Source of the DNA: a virus
DNA length: 49,644 nucleotides
Virus record (IMG/VR): IMGVR_UViG_3300033571_004463
Location: 1 to 49,644 of that record
Strand: one strand, 5' to 3'
Part shown: one piece after another, positions 13,532 to 24,100 of the stretch
How positions within the stretch are numbered: the first letter of the stretch is position 1
How the letters are laid out: every line of letters begins with the position of its first letter
The notes under the pieces: model-generated
Told to the model about the DNA's origin: nothing
Databases searched by the model: none
Seen by the model: only the letters and a program-made list of their open reading frames with translations
Program-made: the position numbers and the translations under genes

Positions 13532-15966
13532 AGGAAGTTAAGATTAATATAGCTCAGTCTACTTTTCCAAATCAGTTCGTTCCTGATTCGGTAAAGAATA
13601 CCGAAGAGTTCGGGTTGCAAGTTGGTCAAGCCATTCAGTATGAGTGGTTCAAGAGAGATAGTTCTACAAGCGGTAGGTTCTACAGCCGATGGAGAGATTA
13701 TCACCACAGAAGATTATATGCACGCGGAGAACAGCCTGTTGGTAAGTATAAGAACGAGCTTGCTATTGATGGTGACTTATCGTATTTGAATCTTGATTGG
13801 ACTCCTGTTCCTGTCATTCCTAAGTTTGTTGATATTGTTGTCAATGGTATGTCTGACCGTATGTTCAAGGTTAAGGCCAGTGCCCAAGATGCCATGTCAC
13901 AATCAAAGCGTAACAAATATCAAGAGATGATTGAGACGCAGATGGCGGGTAAAGAAATTTTATCTATGGTTCAGCAGAAGACAGGCTTCGACCCGTTTAT
14001 GATGAACCCTGATGAGTTGCCTAACAATGACGAGGAGTTGTCGTTGTACATGCAGCTTAACTACAAGCCTGCTATTGAGATTGCAGAGGAAGAGGCTATC
14101 AATACTATTTTAGAAGAGAATCATTACTACGACTTGCGCAAGCAAATTGACTATGACCTGACTGTGTTAGGCATTGGCGTTGCTAAGCATGAGTTCTTGA
14201 AGGGGTCAGGAGTTGAGCTATCTTATGTTGACCCTGCGAATTTGGTTTACAGCTACACTGAAGACCCTTACTTTAGAGATTGCTTTTATTGGGGTGAGAT
14301 TAAAACCATTCCCATTGCTGAGTTAGTTAAGATTGACCCGACCATTACTCCTGAGCAGATGGAGGAAGTGTCTAAGTACAGTCAATCTTGGTATGACTAC
14401 TTTAACGTAGCTCAGTTTTATCAGGATAGCTTGTTCTATCGTGACACTTGTACGCTTATGTACTTCAATTACAAGACCACTAAGAAGATTGTTTACAAGA
14501 AAAAGAATCTTGAAAATGGTGGTGCTCGTGTAATTGAGAAGGAAGATACATTCAATCCGCCTGTAGAGAAAATGCAGGAGGGTAATTTCGAGAAAGTTGA
14601 GAAGCGCATTGAGGTATGGTACGAAGGTATCATGGTGATGGGCACGAATATTATTTTGAAGTGGGAGATGATGAAGAATATGGTTCGTCCTAAGTCTTCG
14701 GCTCAACATGCCATTCCAAACTATGTGGCTGTTGCTCCACGTATGTACAAGGGTAGCATTGATTCATTGGTTAGAAGGATGATTCCTTTTGCTGACTTGA
14801 TTCAGATTACTCACTTGAAGTTACAGCAGGTTATCTCTCGTGTTGTCCCTGATGGGGTATTCATTGACGCTGATGGATTGAACGAAGTTGATTTAGGTAA
14901 TGGCGCAGCCTATACTCCTGAGGATGCTCTTCGTTTGTATTTCCAAACGGGTAGTGTTGTTGGCCGTAGCTATACGCAAGACGGTGAGTTTAATAATGCA
15001 CGCGTTCCTATTCAAGAGCTGAACTCTAACTCAGGGGCTTCTAAAACTCAGATGTTGATTGCTAACTACAATCACTACCTAGAGATGATTAGAACCGTTA
15101 CAGGTCTCAATGAGGCTCGTGATGGTAGTACACCTGACCCGAACTCTTTGGTGGGCTTACAGAAGCTCGCAGCACTTAATTCAAACACTGCAACTCGTCA
15201 CATCTTAGATGGCTCTTTGTTTATGTTCAGAACATTATCAGAGGCATTGACCTATCGCGTTGCTGACATTTTAGAGTATTCCGACTTTAAAGAAGACTTC
15301 GTAAATAAGATTGGTAAGTATAACGTATCTATCCTTAATGAGATTAAGGAGTTGTATATCTATGACTTTGGAATCTTTATTGAGGTATCTCCTGATGAAG
15401 AGGATAAGGCTAAGCTTGAAGCCAACATTCAAATGGCATTGTCGAAAGGTGACATCAATCTTGAGGACGCTATTGACATTCGTGAGTTGAAGAACTTGAA
15501 GCTTGCCAATCAGTTGTTGAAGGTGAAGCGTGTTCGTACTCAGGAGAAGCGTGAGCAGATGGAAATGCAGAAGCAGGCGATGATGTCTCAGCAGCAGCTG
15601 AAGAGTCAGGAGCTTGCAGCGCAGACTGCGATGCAGAAGATGCAGATGGAGATGCAGACCAAGGCGAAGCTTGTTGAGATTCAAGCTCAGGCTGACATTG
15701 CTAGAATGAATGCCGAGGTAGAAGCTAAGCGTATGTTGATGGCTGAAGAGTTCAATTACAATATGCAATTGAAAGGTGTTGATGCTGACTTATTGATGAA
15801 GCGTGAGGACAAGAAGGAGAAAGCTAAGGATGAGCGTATCAGTAAGCAGAATACTCAGCAGTCTGAGTTGATTAATCAGCGGAAGAATAACCTTCCTCCG
15901 TTGAACTTTGAGTCAACTGAGGATACGTTGGATGGATTCTCATTAGAGGCATTCGGGCCGAAATAA
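13528..15966 (+). CDS. Portal protein with long C-terminal coiled coil
   Basis: This 812-residue portal subunit is the dodecameric DNA channel at the capsid vertex. The central region has the expected mix of wing strands, clip and long helices (IPFADLIQITHLKLQQVISRV, then NEARDGSTPDPNSLVGLQK, a typical portal helix). From about residue 650 to 770 it becomes a Gln/Met/Lys/Glu-rich coiled coil, followed by a short acidic tail. Size and tail resemble crAss-like and P22-like portals. It sits between terL and the scaffold gene, with a four-base overlap with terL. Confidence 0.88.
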   Translation: MKEVKINIAQSTFPNQFVPDSVKNTEEFGLQVGQAIQYEWFKRDSSTSGRFYSRWRDYHHRRLYARGEQPVGKYKNELAIDGDLSYLNLDWTPVPVIPKFVDIVVNGMSDRMFKVKASAQDAMSQSKRNKYQEMIETQMAGKEILSMVQQKTGFDPFMMNPDELPNNDEELSLYMQLNYKPAIEIAEEEAINTILEENHYYDLRKQIDYDLTVLGIGVAKHEFLKGSGVELSYVDPANLVYSYTEDPYFRDCFYWGEIKTIPIAELVKIDPTITPEQMEEVSKYSQSWYDYFNVAQFYQDSLFYRDTCTLMYFNYKTTKKIVYKKKNLENGGARVIEKEDTFNPPVEKMQEGNFEKVEKRIEVWYEGIMVMGTNIILKWEMMKNMVRPKSSAQHAIPNYVAVAPRMYKGSIDSLVRRMIPFADLIQITHLKLQQVISRVVPDGVFIDADGLNEVDLGNGAAYTPEDALRLYFQTGSVVGRSYTQDGEFNNARVPIQELNSNSGASKTQMLIANYNHYLEMIRTVTGLNEARDGSTPDPNSLVGLQKLAALNSNTATRHILDGSLFMFRTLSEALTYRVADILEYSDFKEDFVNKIGKYNVSILNEIKELYIYDFGIFIEVSPDEEDKAKLEANIQMALSKGDINLEDAIDIRELKNLKLANQLLKVKRVRTQEKREQMEMQKQAMMSQQQLKSQELAAQTAMQKMQMEMQTKAKLVEIQAQADIARMNAEVEAKRMLMAEEFNYNMQLKGVDADLLMKREDKKEKAKDERISKQNTQQSELINQRKNNLPPLNFESTEDTLDGFSLEAFGPK

Positions 15967-15976
15967 AAAAAAGTAT

Positions 15977-15984
15977 TAACTTTG
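15977..15984 (+). promoter_or_regulatory. Bacteroidota -7 promoter box for scaffold and capsid
   Basis: TAACTTTG lies 15 bases before the scaffold ATG at 16000, in the short gap after the portal gene. No good -33 box is visible. It could raise transcription of the scaffold and major capsid genes. Confidence 0.5.
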
Positions 15985-15999
15985 TAAAAATTTAATTCA

Positions 16000-17100
16000 A
16001 TGGAAATGAAAGTGAGAGTCCTTGATGGGCAAGAAAAATCTCTTCAAGAAAAGGAGCAGGAGATTTTAGCTCAGCACGAAGCTACCCAAGCAGCTGAAGC
16101 AGCAGTAAGGGCAGCTCAGTTAGAGCAAGAGTCACAGGCGGCAGCGTCCGCCGCATCGGAGCAAGATTCATTTGATCTTGATGACGAGAAAGTTCTTTCA
16201 TATCTTGGTAAGAAGTACAACAAGGATTTGACATCATTCGATGATTTAGTTGCTGAGCGTAAAGACTCTGAGCCGCTACCTGAAGATGTGTCAGCATTCT
16301 TGAAGTACAAAAAAGAAACGGGTCGCGGAATCGAAGACTTCTTAAAACTTAATAAGGACTTTGAAACAGCAGACCCCGACCAACTCCTTCGAGAGTATTA
16401 CTTAGCTACAGAAGATGGCATTGATGCAGATGATGTTGATGTGCTTATGGCTGAGTTCTCTTATGATGAAGATTACGATGATGACTCTTCAGTAAAGAAG
16501 GCCAAGTTGGCAAAGAAAAAAGCTATTGTTGAGGCAAAGAAATTTTTCAACGAGCAGAAGGAAATGTATAAGATTCCCCTTGAGTCAAGAGGAGTTGGCA
16601 TCCCTGATGCGGAGAGGGAAGAGTTCAATGCCTATAAGCAATATATCAATCAGGCTAAGACCTATGAGGAGGAGGCCAACCGTAAGCGTGATTGGTTTTT
16701 TAAAAAGACTGACGAAGTATTTGGAGGTGATTTCAAAGGTTTTGAATTTAATCTCGGAGAAAAGTCTCTTCATTATAAACCCAATGAGGCTGCTGAGCTA
16801 AAGAAGATTCAAATGAATCCTGAGAACTTTATCAATAAGTTTGTGGATGAAAGCGGATTGATTAGTGATGCGGTTGGATATCACAAGTCTTTGGCTATCG
16901 CAATGAATCCTGAGAAGTTTGCTCAGTTTTTTTACGAGCAGGGTAAAGCAGATGCTGTCGGCAGTCTTGACAAAAAGATTAAGAACATCGATATGTCGGC
17001 AAATAATGCTACTGCAATTAGTGGTAATAGCGATGCGCCAAAGATTCGTGCACTGAATCCTGATAGTGGAAATGGCCTAAAAATTAAGGTTAAACGATAA
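16000..17100 (+). CDS. Scaffold protein
   Basis: This 366-residue, very acidic, mostly helical protein lies directly before the major capsid gene. The N-terminus is Gln/Ala/Glu-rich coiled coil (about 10-55), the middle is Asp/Glu-rich (FSYDEDYDDDSS), and the C-terminus ends in a short basic segment (LKIKVKR), a common scaffold capsid-contact feature. The gene order portal, scaffold, capsid matches many tailed phages. It is not itself a protease by any motif I can see. Confidence 0.78.
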   Translation: MEMKVRVLDGQEKSLQEKEQEILAQHEATQAAEAAVRAAQLEQESQAAASAASEQDSFDLDDEKVLSYLGKKYNKDLTSFDDLVAERKDSEPLPEDVSAFLKYKKETGRGIEDFLKLNKDFETADPDQLLREYYLATEDGIDADDVDVLMAEFSYDEDYDDDSSVKKAKLAKKKAIVEAKKFFNEQKEMYKIPLESRGVGIPDAEREEFNAYKQYINQAKTYEEEANRKRDWFFKKTDEVFGGDFKGFEFNLGEKSLHYKPNEAAELKKIQMNPENFINKFVDESGLISDAVGYHKSLAIAMNPEKFAQFFYEQGKADAVGSLDKKIKNIDMSANNATAISGNSDAPKIRALNPDSGNGLKIKVKR

Positions 17101-17112
17101 ACATTTAAAACT

Positions 17113-18573
17113 ATGGCAGGTATTGAATCTACCCCCACGTTTGCATTACAACCGTCAAGCAAACAGGTTGCTTTGTCAACCAACTACATTACTAACTTCG
17201 ACTTCTTGAATCAGTATCTTCCTGATACTTATGAGAAAGAATTTGAGCGTTATGGTAATCGTTCTGTATCATCCTTCCTTCGTATGGTTGGTGCTGAGAT
17301 GCCTTCTATTTCTGACAAAATCATTTGGGCAGAACAAGGCCGCTTGCACATCAAGTACACTGATTGTACCACTGGCGCTGCAGGCCCTATCACTACAGCT
17401 ACATTTACTATCAATGATACCTTTTTGTTGCCACAAAAAGGAAGCACTGCTCAGAGTACAAAGCCAATTGCAATCCGAGTAGGACAAACTGTTGCTATTA
17501 CTCCTTCTGCTGCGCCTGCAGGGACAGGCACAAGTTCAATGACTAAGGCTGTTGTTACTTCAGTAGTAGTAGGATCAACTGCAGGAGCAGGTACTGCTGC
17601 TACTATCACTGTGGCTTTCTACTCTCCATTTACCAATGGTAATGCTGCTAACAAGTTCACTATCTTCATCTACGGTTCTGAGTTTCAGAAAGGTAAAGAA
17701 GGAATGGTAGGTTCTTTAACTCCTGAAGATTTGATTTTCGACAACAAGCCTATTATCTTGAAAGATAAGTATGCTGTTAGTGGTTCTGAAATGGCTCAAA
17801 TCGGATGGATTGAAGTAACTACCGAGAACGGTGCTTCAGGATACTTGTGGTATTTGAAAGCTGAGCACGAGACTCGTCTTCGTTTTGATGACTATTTGGA
17901 AACCTCTATGTTGGAAGCTGTTCCTGCTGCTGACTCTTCAGGTGCTGCTACTGCAGGATTCTTAGGTTCTCGTGGGGTATTCAACCAAGTTGAAACCTAT
18001 GGTAACATCTTCACAGGAGATATTTCTAGCTTGGGAGACTTTGATGAAATCGTAAAACGATTGGATAAGCAAGGCGCTATTGAAGAGAACGTATTGTTCT
18101 TGAATAGAACTACAAGCTTCCAAATCGACGACATGTTGGCGGCTCAGAACTCTTATGGTCAAGATGGTACTTCATACGGTTTGTTCGATAATGCTAAAGA
18201 CATGGCTTTGAATCTTGGATTCTCAGGCTTCCGTCGTGGTTATGACTTCTACAAAACCGATTGGAAATACTTGAACGACCCAACTATGCGTGGCGATATC
18301 CAAATTTCTGAGGCTCAAGTAAATGGTCTTCTTGTTCCTGCAGGTTCTACTTCCGTGTATGACCAAATCATGGGTAAGAACGCTAAGCGTCCTTTCTTGC
18401 ACGTTCGTTACCGCGCTTCTGAATCTGAAGATCGCCGCTACAAGACTTGGATTACAGGTTCTGCAGGTGGTGCAGCTACTAGCGACTTAGATGCTATGGA
18501 GGTTAACTTCCTATCTGAGCGTTGCGTATGTGTTCTTGGTGCTAACAACTTCGTATTGTTCAAAGGAGCATAA
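17113..18573 (+). CDS. Major capsid protein (HK97-fold, crAss-like)
   Basis: This 486-residue protein is the main shell protein. IIWAEQGRLHIKY near residue 70-82, an inserted Thr/Ala/Gly-rich beta domain (about 90-195) ending IYGSEFQKGKEG, and a C-terminal P-domain-like part (GGAATSDLDAMEVNFLSERCVCVLGANNFVLFKG) resemble capsid proteins of crAss-like phages. Codon choice is regular, as in a highly expressed gene, and a strong terminator follows. The family assignment is by eye; the capsid role is well supported by context. Confidence 0.85.
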   Translation: MAGIESTPTFALQPSSKQVALSTNYITNFDFLNQYLPDTYEKEFERYGNRSVSSFLRMVGAEMPSISDKIIWAEQGRLHIKYTDCTTGAAGPITTATFTINDTFLLPQKGSTAQSTKPIAIRVGQTVAITPSAAPAGTGTSSMTKAVVTSVVVGSTAGAGTAATITVAFYSPFTNGNAANKFTIFIYGSEFQKGKEGMVGSLTPEDLIFDNKPIILKDKYAVSGSEMAQIGWIEVTTENGASGYLWYLKAEHETRLRFDDYLETSMLEAVPAADSSGAATAGFLGSRGVFNQVETYGNIFTGDISSLGDFDEIVKRLDKQGAIEENVLFLNRTTSFQIDDMLAAQNSYGQDGTSYGLFDNAKDMALNLGFSGFRRGYDFYKTDWKYLNDPTMRGDIQISEAQVNGLLVPAGSTSVYDQIMGKNAKRPFLHVRYRASESEDRRYKTWITGSAGGAATSDLDAMEVNFLSERCVCVLGANNFVLFKGA

Positions 18574-18585
18574 ACTGTTTAACAT

Positions 18586-18615
18586 GTGAGGGGTGTCAAA
18601 GCCCCTCACTTTTTT
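18586..18615 (+). terminator. Rho-independent terminator after capsid gene
   Basis: An 8-bp perfect stem (GTGAGGGG at 18586-18593, CCCCTCAC at 18602-18609) with an 8-base loop is followed by six Ts. It sits 12 bases after the capsid stop. Confidence 0.88.
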
Positions 18616-18629
18616 AAAATTTAATTACA

Positions 18630-19379
18630 ATGAAATCACAAGACAAAGCTTACCGATTAATTAATGGGCTATGCCCGCTAACCTACACCATCCAATCACG
18701 AAGCACTCGTGCAAAAGCGTTGCTTTGGTATGATGAGGTCAACAATGTAAACCGACCACTTCGTTATGCTCGTAATCAGAAGAGTCCATTCGAGGATGAG
18801 CAGGATGGAAATGCAATCTTAGAGCCAATCGTATTTGAAGATGGAATGCTTTTCGTTCCAAAAACAAATCCTGTGCTTCAACATTTCTTAAGCCTTCACC
18901 CATCTAACAATGTGGTGTTTGCTGAGGTTGACAAAGAGAAAGAAGCTCAAGAAGAGATTGAGGACTTGAACGTTGAGGTTGATGCATTGATTAAAGCCAA
19001 GAGCTTAACGATGCCTGAAGTTGAGAATATCATTCGAGTGGTATTTAATGTTGACCCAAGCAAGATGACGAGCTCTGAATTGAAGCGTGACATTTTGGTG
19101 TATGCAAAAACAAATCCATACGAGTTTATGGAAGTTGTTTCTGACTCATCATTGGCGTTCAAATCAAAAGTGCATAATCTATTCTCCCTAGGATACCTTT
19201 CATTTAGAAAGAACAATACTGAAATCTTCTTTAACTTGAAGAATAACAAGAGTAAGATGATTAACGTATCGTATGGCCAAGACCCTTATGATGCTGCAAT
19301 ATTGTACTTTGAAACCGACGAAGGTCTTCCTGTGTTTAATATGCTCAACAAGTTGTTGGAAGCAGAGACAGGAGAGTAA
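18630..19379 (+). CDS. Probable head-tail or head protein (249 aa)
   Basis: I do not recognise a fold in this 249-residue protein. It has a basic N-terminus, a central acidic coiled coil (DKEKEAQEEIEDLNVEVDAL), a helical pair (MPEVENIIRVVFNVD and SSELKRDILVYA, SAP/LEM-like in look), and a mixed C-terminal part. It is isolated by terminators on both sides, between capsid and collar genes. A structural or assembly role is inferred from position. Confidence 0.65.
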   Translation: MKSQDKAYRLINGLCPLTYTIQSRSTRAKALLWYDEVNNVNRPLRYARNQKSPFEDEQDGNAILEPIVFEDGMLFVPKTNPVLQHFLSLHPSNNVVFAEVDKEKEAQEEIEDLNVEVDALIKAKSLTMPEVENIIRVVFNVDPSKMTSSELKRDILVYAKTNPYEFMEVVSDSSLAFKSKVHNLFSLGYLSFRKNNTEIFFNLKNNKSKMINVSYGQDPYDAAILYFETDEGLPVFNMLNKLLEAETGE

Positions 19380-19395
19380 CTTAATATACTTTAAG

Positions 19396-19421
19396 AGTGG
19401 GGTTTAGCCCCACTTTTTTTT
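19396..19421 (+). terminator. Rho-independent terminator
   Basis: A 7-bp perfect stem (AGTGGGG at 19396-19402, CCCCACT at 19408-19414) with loop TTTAG is followed by a long T run. It separates the 18630 gene from the collar genes. Confidence 0.88.
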
Positions 19422-19424
19422 ATG

Positions 19425-19432
19425 TATCTTTG
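19425..19432 (+). promoter_or_regulatory. Bacteroidota -7 promoter box for collar and tail genes
   Basis: TATCTTTG directly follows the terminator and precedes the ATG at 19447 by 14 bases. No -33 box is visible, but the terminator-promoter order suggests that the tail operon is newly initiated here. Confidence 0.6.
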
Positions 19433-19446
19433 TAAAAAAGAACGTA

Positions 19447-20190
19447 ATGATAAACTCAGTTAGGAATACTGTACTTGCGATTCTCAATAAGAATAACTAC
19501 GGCTACCTCTCACCATCTGACTTCAATTTGTTTGCGAAGCAAGCTCAGTTAGATATTTTTGAGCAATACTTTATTGACTACAATACGCAGATTAATAGAG
19601 AGAATGCTCGTGTATCGGGGACTGAGTATGCAGATATTCGTAAGGGAATAGAAGAGGCGATGGAGGTATTCTTTGAAATCAAAGATTTAACTCAGGATAC
19701 TGAGAACAAGTTCTTCTTGCCATCTCAAGGTACTACGGGTGATGATTACTTTATGGTCAACAAGATTCTTTGTTACGACGTTGATGACGAAGATGTTAGA
19801 ACTTTCCGTGGTGAAGCTGAGAAGGTGACTCACAGTAAGATTACTATGCTTGTCAATTCAAACCTGACTCAGCCAACGAAATCATTCCCTGCATATTCTC
19901 AGGGCTATGATTCTATATCTGTGTACCCTGTATCATTCCAAGATGGAGCTGTTGAGTGTCATTACTTTAGATACCCGACAGATCCTAAGTGGACATATAT
20001 GTCTCTTTCTAATGGAGAGCCTATCTTCAACCAATCGCAGCCTGACTATCAGGACTTTGAGCTGCCTATTGAGGATGAGCCAAGACTTGTTGCTAAGATA
20101 TTGCAATATGCAGGCATCTCTATCCGTGAGGCAGAGGTATTTCAGTTTGGTAAAATTGAGGAAGGGGCAACTCAACCTCAGCAACAATAA
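19447..20190 (+). CDS. Collar/ring (head-tail connector) protein (247 aa)
   Basis: This 247-residue protein starts with INSVRNTVLAILNKNNYGYLSPSDFNLFAKQAQLDIFEQYF. That helical pattern is frequent in connector or ring proteins of Bacteroidota podoviruses, followed by beta-rich segments. The next gene has a similar connector look. Gene order after the capsid and before the nozzle supports a role in the collar between portal and tail. Confidence 0.65.
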   Translation: MINSVRNTVLAILNKNNYGYLSPSDFNLFAKQAQLDIFEQYFIDYNTQINRENARVSGTEYADIRKGIEEAMEVFFEIKDLTQDTENKFFLPSQGTTGDDYFMVNKILCYDVDDEDVRTFRGEAEKVTHSKITMLVNSNLTQPTKSFPAYSQGYDSISVYPVSFQDGAVECHYFRYPTDPKWTYMSLSNGEPIFNQSQPDYQDFELPIEDEPRLVAKILQYAGISIREAEVFQFGKIEEGATQPQQQ

Positions 20191-20193
20191 TAA

Positions 20194-21120
20194 TTGATGG
20201 CGTATTTATCTCAATACCAATACTATGCCAATGAAGGCAACGCTCCCGAAGATGCTAATTGGGGGTCATATCAGTATGTATCACTAGCTGACATCGTCAA
20301 CAACTTTATGTTGATGTATGCGGGCAACCATTCATTGGTAAATAATGAAGAGCGATTTAAGGTTTTATTCCATGCGAAGCGTGCTATCCAAGAGCTCAAC
20401 TATGATGCGTTCAAAGAAATTAAAGTCCTTGAACTTAATGTTGATGATAGGCTTAGATTTATATTGCCTAGTGATTACGTTAATTGGGTTCGCATTTCAT
20501 TGTACAAAGATGGATATATTCGTCCTTTGACGGAGAACATTCAGATTATGAGTGCAAATGCCTATCTTCAAGATAACGCAGGGCGCATCCTATTTGACCA
20601 AGAAGGAAATATCTTAAGACCTGAGGATTCAAATCTTGACTACGACAGAATTATTGGCTCTCAGAAGAGTATCTACCTAAATAGGAACAGCCAATTTGAT
20701 GGATTTGAGGGATACTTTGTTGATGGCAATTGGTACTTTGATTATGCCATTGGTGCAAGGTTCGGGCTTAATACTGAGACGGCTAACTTCAATCCTACAT
20801 TTAAGGTTGATAGCAAGAAAGGCGTTATCAACTTCAGCTCAGACATGGCAGGAGAGGTTTGTCTTCTTGAGTACATCTCTGATGGCATGGAGAGTGGTGA
20901 CGATAGCCTGATTACGGTAAACAAATTATTCGAGGCGTTCATCTACGCGTATATCAGATATGAGATTTTGAATAGTAAGTTTGGCGTTCAAGAATACGTT
21001 GTTAGTAGAGCAAGAAAAGAAAAGTCAGCGCTATTGCGCAATGCAAGAATTAGAATTAGCAATATCAAGGCAGGTCACTTGTTGATGAACTTACGTGGAC
21101 GCGATAAATGGATTAAGTAA
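20194..21120 (+). CDS. Collar/ring protein 2 (308 aa)
   Basis: The annotated start gives 308 residues; MAYLSQYQYY, one codon later, is equally plausible. It has the connector signature FKVLFHAKRAIQELNYDAF, LELNVDDRLRFILPSDYVNWVRISLY and a C-terminal helical segment ending in a basic tail. This layout is shared by tail tubular A-like and crAss-like ring proteins. Its stop overlaps the start of the nozzle gene by one base. Confidence 0.72.
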   Translation: MMAYLSQYQYYANEGNAPEDANWGSYQYVSLADIVNNFMLMYAGNHSLVNNEERFKVLFHAKRAIQELNYDAFKEIKVLELNVDDRLRFILPSDYVNWVRISLYKDGYIRPLTENIQIMSANAYLQDNAGRILFDQEGNILRPEDSNLDYDRIIGSQKSIYLNRNSQFDGFEGYFVDGNWYFDYAIGARFGLNTETANFNPTFKVDSKKGVINFSSDMAGEVCLLEYISDGMESGDDSLITVNKLFEAFIYAYIRYEILNSKFGVQEYVVSRARKEKSALLRNARIRISNIKAGHLLMNLRGRDKWIK

Positions 21121-24100
21121 TGGCGAATCTGTCTAGGAATTTTATTCAGGGTAGGATGAACAAATCCCTCGATGAGAGGGTTATCCCTAATGGTGAGTAC
21201 ATTGATGCGCTTAATATCAGGATGGGCTCTACTGAGTTATCTGAGGTTGGCGTTATTGAGAACTCAAGAGGGAATACTCAGCTTACTCAGATTGTTTACG
21301 ATGCAGTGCCATTGTCAGAAAATGCCGTAACTATTGGTACTTATGCGGATGCGGCACGAGAAACCATCTATTGGTTTATTACTGACTCATCTTGGGGTGG
21401 TAAAATTGATATGATTGTGTCATTGAATGTACTGTCAAATGACTTTACATTTCACGTTGTATCTAAAAGTGTATTAGCTTTTGATGCCCAATATCCTATG
21501 CTGTCAATTGATATGATTGACGATTTGCTATTCTTTACAGACAATTTCAATCCTCCTAGGTTTATTAACGTCAAGCGCTCATATCCTTTGCCAATTAGTG
21601 GCAATGACCAAATTACAGCAGAGGAGTTGATGGTAATTAAGCGACCACCTATTACTGCTCCTACTTTCAATTTGTTTCAGAGTCCTAGCAAAGATAACTT
21701 CTTAGAGGAGCGATTCATTTGTTTCGCTTACAGATACAGATATGCTGATGGCGAGTTCTCTGCTACCTCTCAGTTCAGTGAGCCTGCGTTCTTGCCGAAG
21801 TCATTTGACTTCAGCTTGAGCAGTTACTTGAATGAGGGTATGATTAATGCCTTCAATGCTGTCAATGTTATTTATGACTCAGGCGGCCCGCTTGTAAAGA
21901 GCATTCAGTTACTATTCAAAGAGGCGGGAGGAAATATCATTCGTGTTATTGAGACATTGGATAAAGCTCAGTTGGGATTGTCTAACAGTACAACTTACAC
22001 CTATGAGTTTAACAGCAGTAAAATATTTACAATTTTACCTGAGTCTGAATTACTAAGGCTTTATGATAACGTGCCTATCAAGGCGGCGGCTCAGACAATC
22101 ATGAGCAATCGCTTGATGTATGCCAACTATGAGGAGGGATATGATTTAGTTAATCTTGAATCAGGGAATCCTGTTAAGCTTAGATTAGACTACTCTACTA
22201 CATTATCCTCTGCACCTTTAATTGGTGAAGCTATTGTTCCCACAATAGAATCGTCTACTTATACCATTGATGTAACTACGGCCATTGATGAATCTAAGAT
22301 TGTCATTGATTTAGGTGGCATCGCTTTGAGTGATGGCAATGTACTAAACATCTTCTTTTCGTTTCAACACTCTGAGTTTTCAAATGACGCTGTATTTGGT
22401 GAATCAAATTTAGGTGGCAATGTGTCATTTGAGTTTAGGATGAATAGAAACTATGACTCAGTATATGACTTGGTTACAAGTGCTGAGTTCCAAAGTGCTA
22501 TTGGTATCACATCAAATATTCAAGACCCTCAAGATGCTTGTGATGGGAATACCACCACTGACTCGGTCAACTGCTTGATTAATGACTTGGTTGGTATTGG
22601 AGCTGTAACTACTTGGTATAAATATGCGAGTGGCATCTCTGCTGTTAACGAGGGGATTGGCATTAGTGCATCTGTTGGTAGCACATCATTCTCTCTTCAG
22701 ATTATTGCTATGAAATTTGTTGATGACCTAGATACGCCTACTCAATTTGAGTACGAGTATTACACGGTTACATCAGCATCTTGCAATATCGGCGCTACGT
22801 CATACCCTAAGAGCTTGCACAGCAATCGTAACTACGAGGTGGGTATCATTTATATGGATGAGTTCAATCGTTCGTCTACGGCGCTCGTATCGTCAAATAA
22901 CACGGTGTATGTTCCATGCACTTCGTCTGACAAACGCAATCAGATTATTGTCAATATCCCTCCAACACAAAAGCCACCATATTGGGCGAAGCGATATAAG
23001 TTTGCTATTAAAGCTGACAGAGAAGGGTATGAGACTATCTATGTTAACTATGCCATTCAAGATGCTGACGGGTTGTTCTATTACTTCTTAGTTGAGGGGG
23101 AGAACGCTCGTAAGGTTGTTGAGGGTGATAGACTTACTGTTAAGTCAGATGCCAATGGCGTAGTCAAAAGTTGCACTTATGCTACTGTGCTTGAGAAAGC
23201 TGCTCAGCTTAGTAACTTCTTGGGTGAAGCTATTACATCTCCTGCAGGAGTGTATATTAAAATCGACGCTAAAGATATTTCAATCAGTAGCGGTGGGGTG
23301 TTAGAATTTACTAACGGAAGAGTTGGAGAGACCACGTCAGCCCCAAATCAAAATGTTTATTATACTGTAAATAATTACAATGGAACTTCTTACGATGATT
23401 TCATCATATATACAGGAGCTCAGATTAAGATTAAGATAACAGCAAAGAGAAGGTCTGATTGGATTTGCGGCAGCAGTCGAGATGAGAAGTCTTATGTATT
23501 CGACAAATCATTTACAGCTTCAAGGGAATATGCCAACTTTAAAGAGTGGTGGGATGGAGATGCGGCTTACAATGCATTATCAAATGCAGATGTAGTTCAA
23601 TCCCCATGCGATGGGTGTACAACATTCCCAATCAATTACAATAGCACTATTGCGGGCTCTATGACAATTAGCCCAAATGCTTGTGGTTTAAATTTCCAAT
23701 TCTACCGAAATGGAACAAACAACCAATTGATATTAATGATATCTAGCTTAGCAAATCCTTTAGGGGCGCTTGCTGAGTTTACATTGTTTGCTACTATTGA
23801 GATTCAGAATGGTCAGAACTTAGTGGTATTTGAGACTGAGCCATCTGATACGTTGCCTGACGTGTTCTATGAGTCTGATGAATCGTATCCTATTACAGAT
23901 GGATTTCACGTTGGTAATGTGCAGACGCAGACATCTTCTCAAGATGCCATCATCAATACAGGGTTCTTCAATTGCTACACGTTTGGTAATGGCGTTGAGT
24001 CCTATAAGGTACGTGACTCTATTGTTGCTAAGACATTTGGATTGGGCAACCGAGTATATACTACCTCGGCGCAGGAGTATAAGCGTGCCATGCGATTCGC

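Noticed and set aside
14323-14709. 128-residue antisense frame in the portal gene
   Set aside because: It has no recognisable motif, no promoter, and lies fully inside a well-supported gene.
15271-15768. 165-residue open frame antisense to the portal coiled coil
   Set aside because: It has extreme Leu/His composition caused by the reverse reading of Gln/Lys/Met codons in the portal tail.
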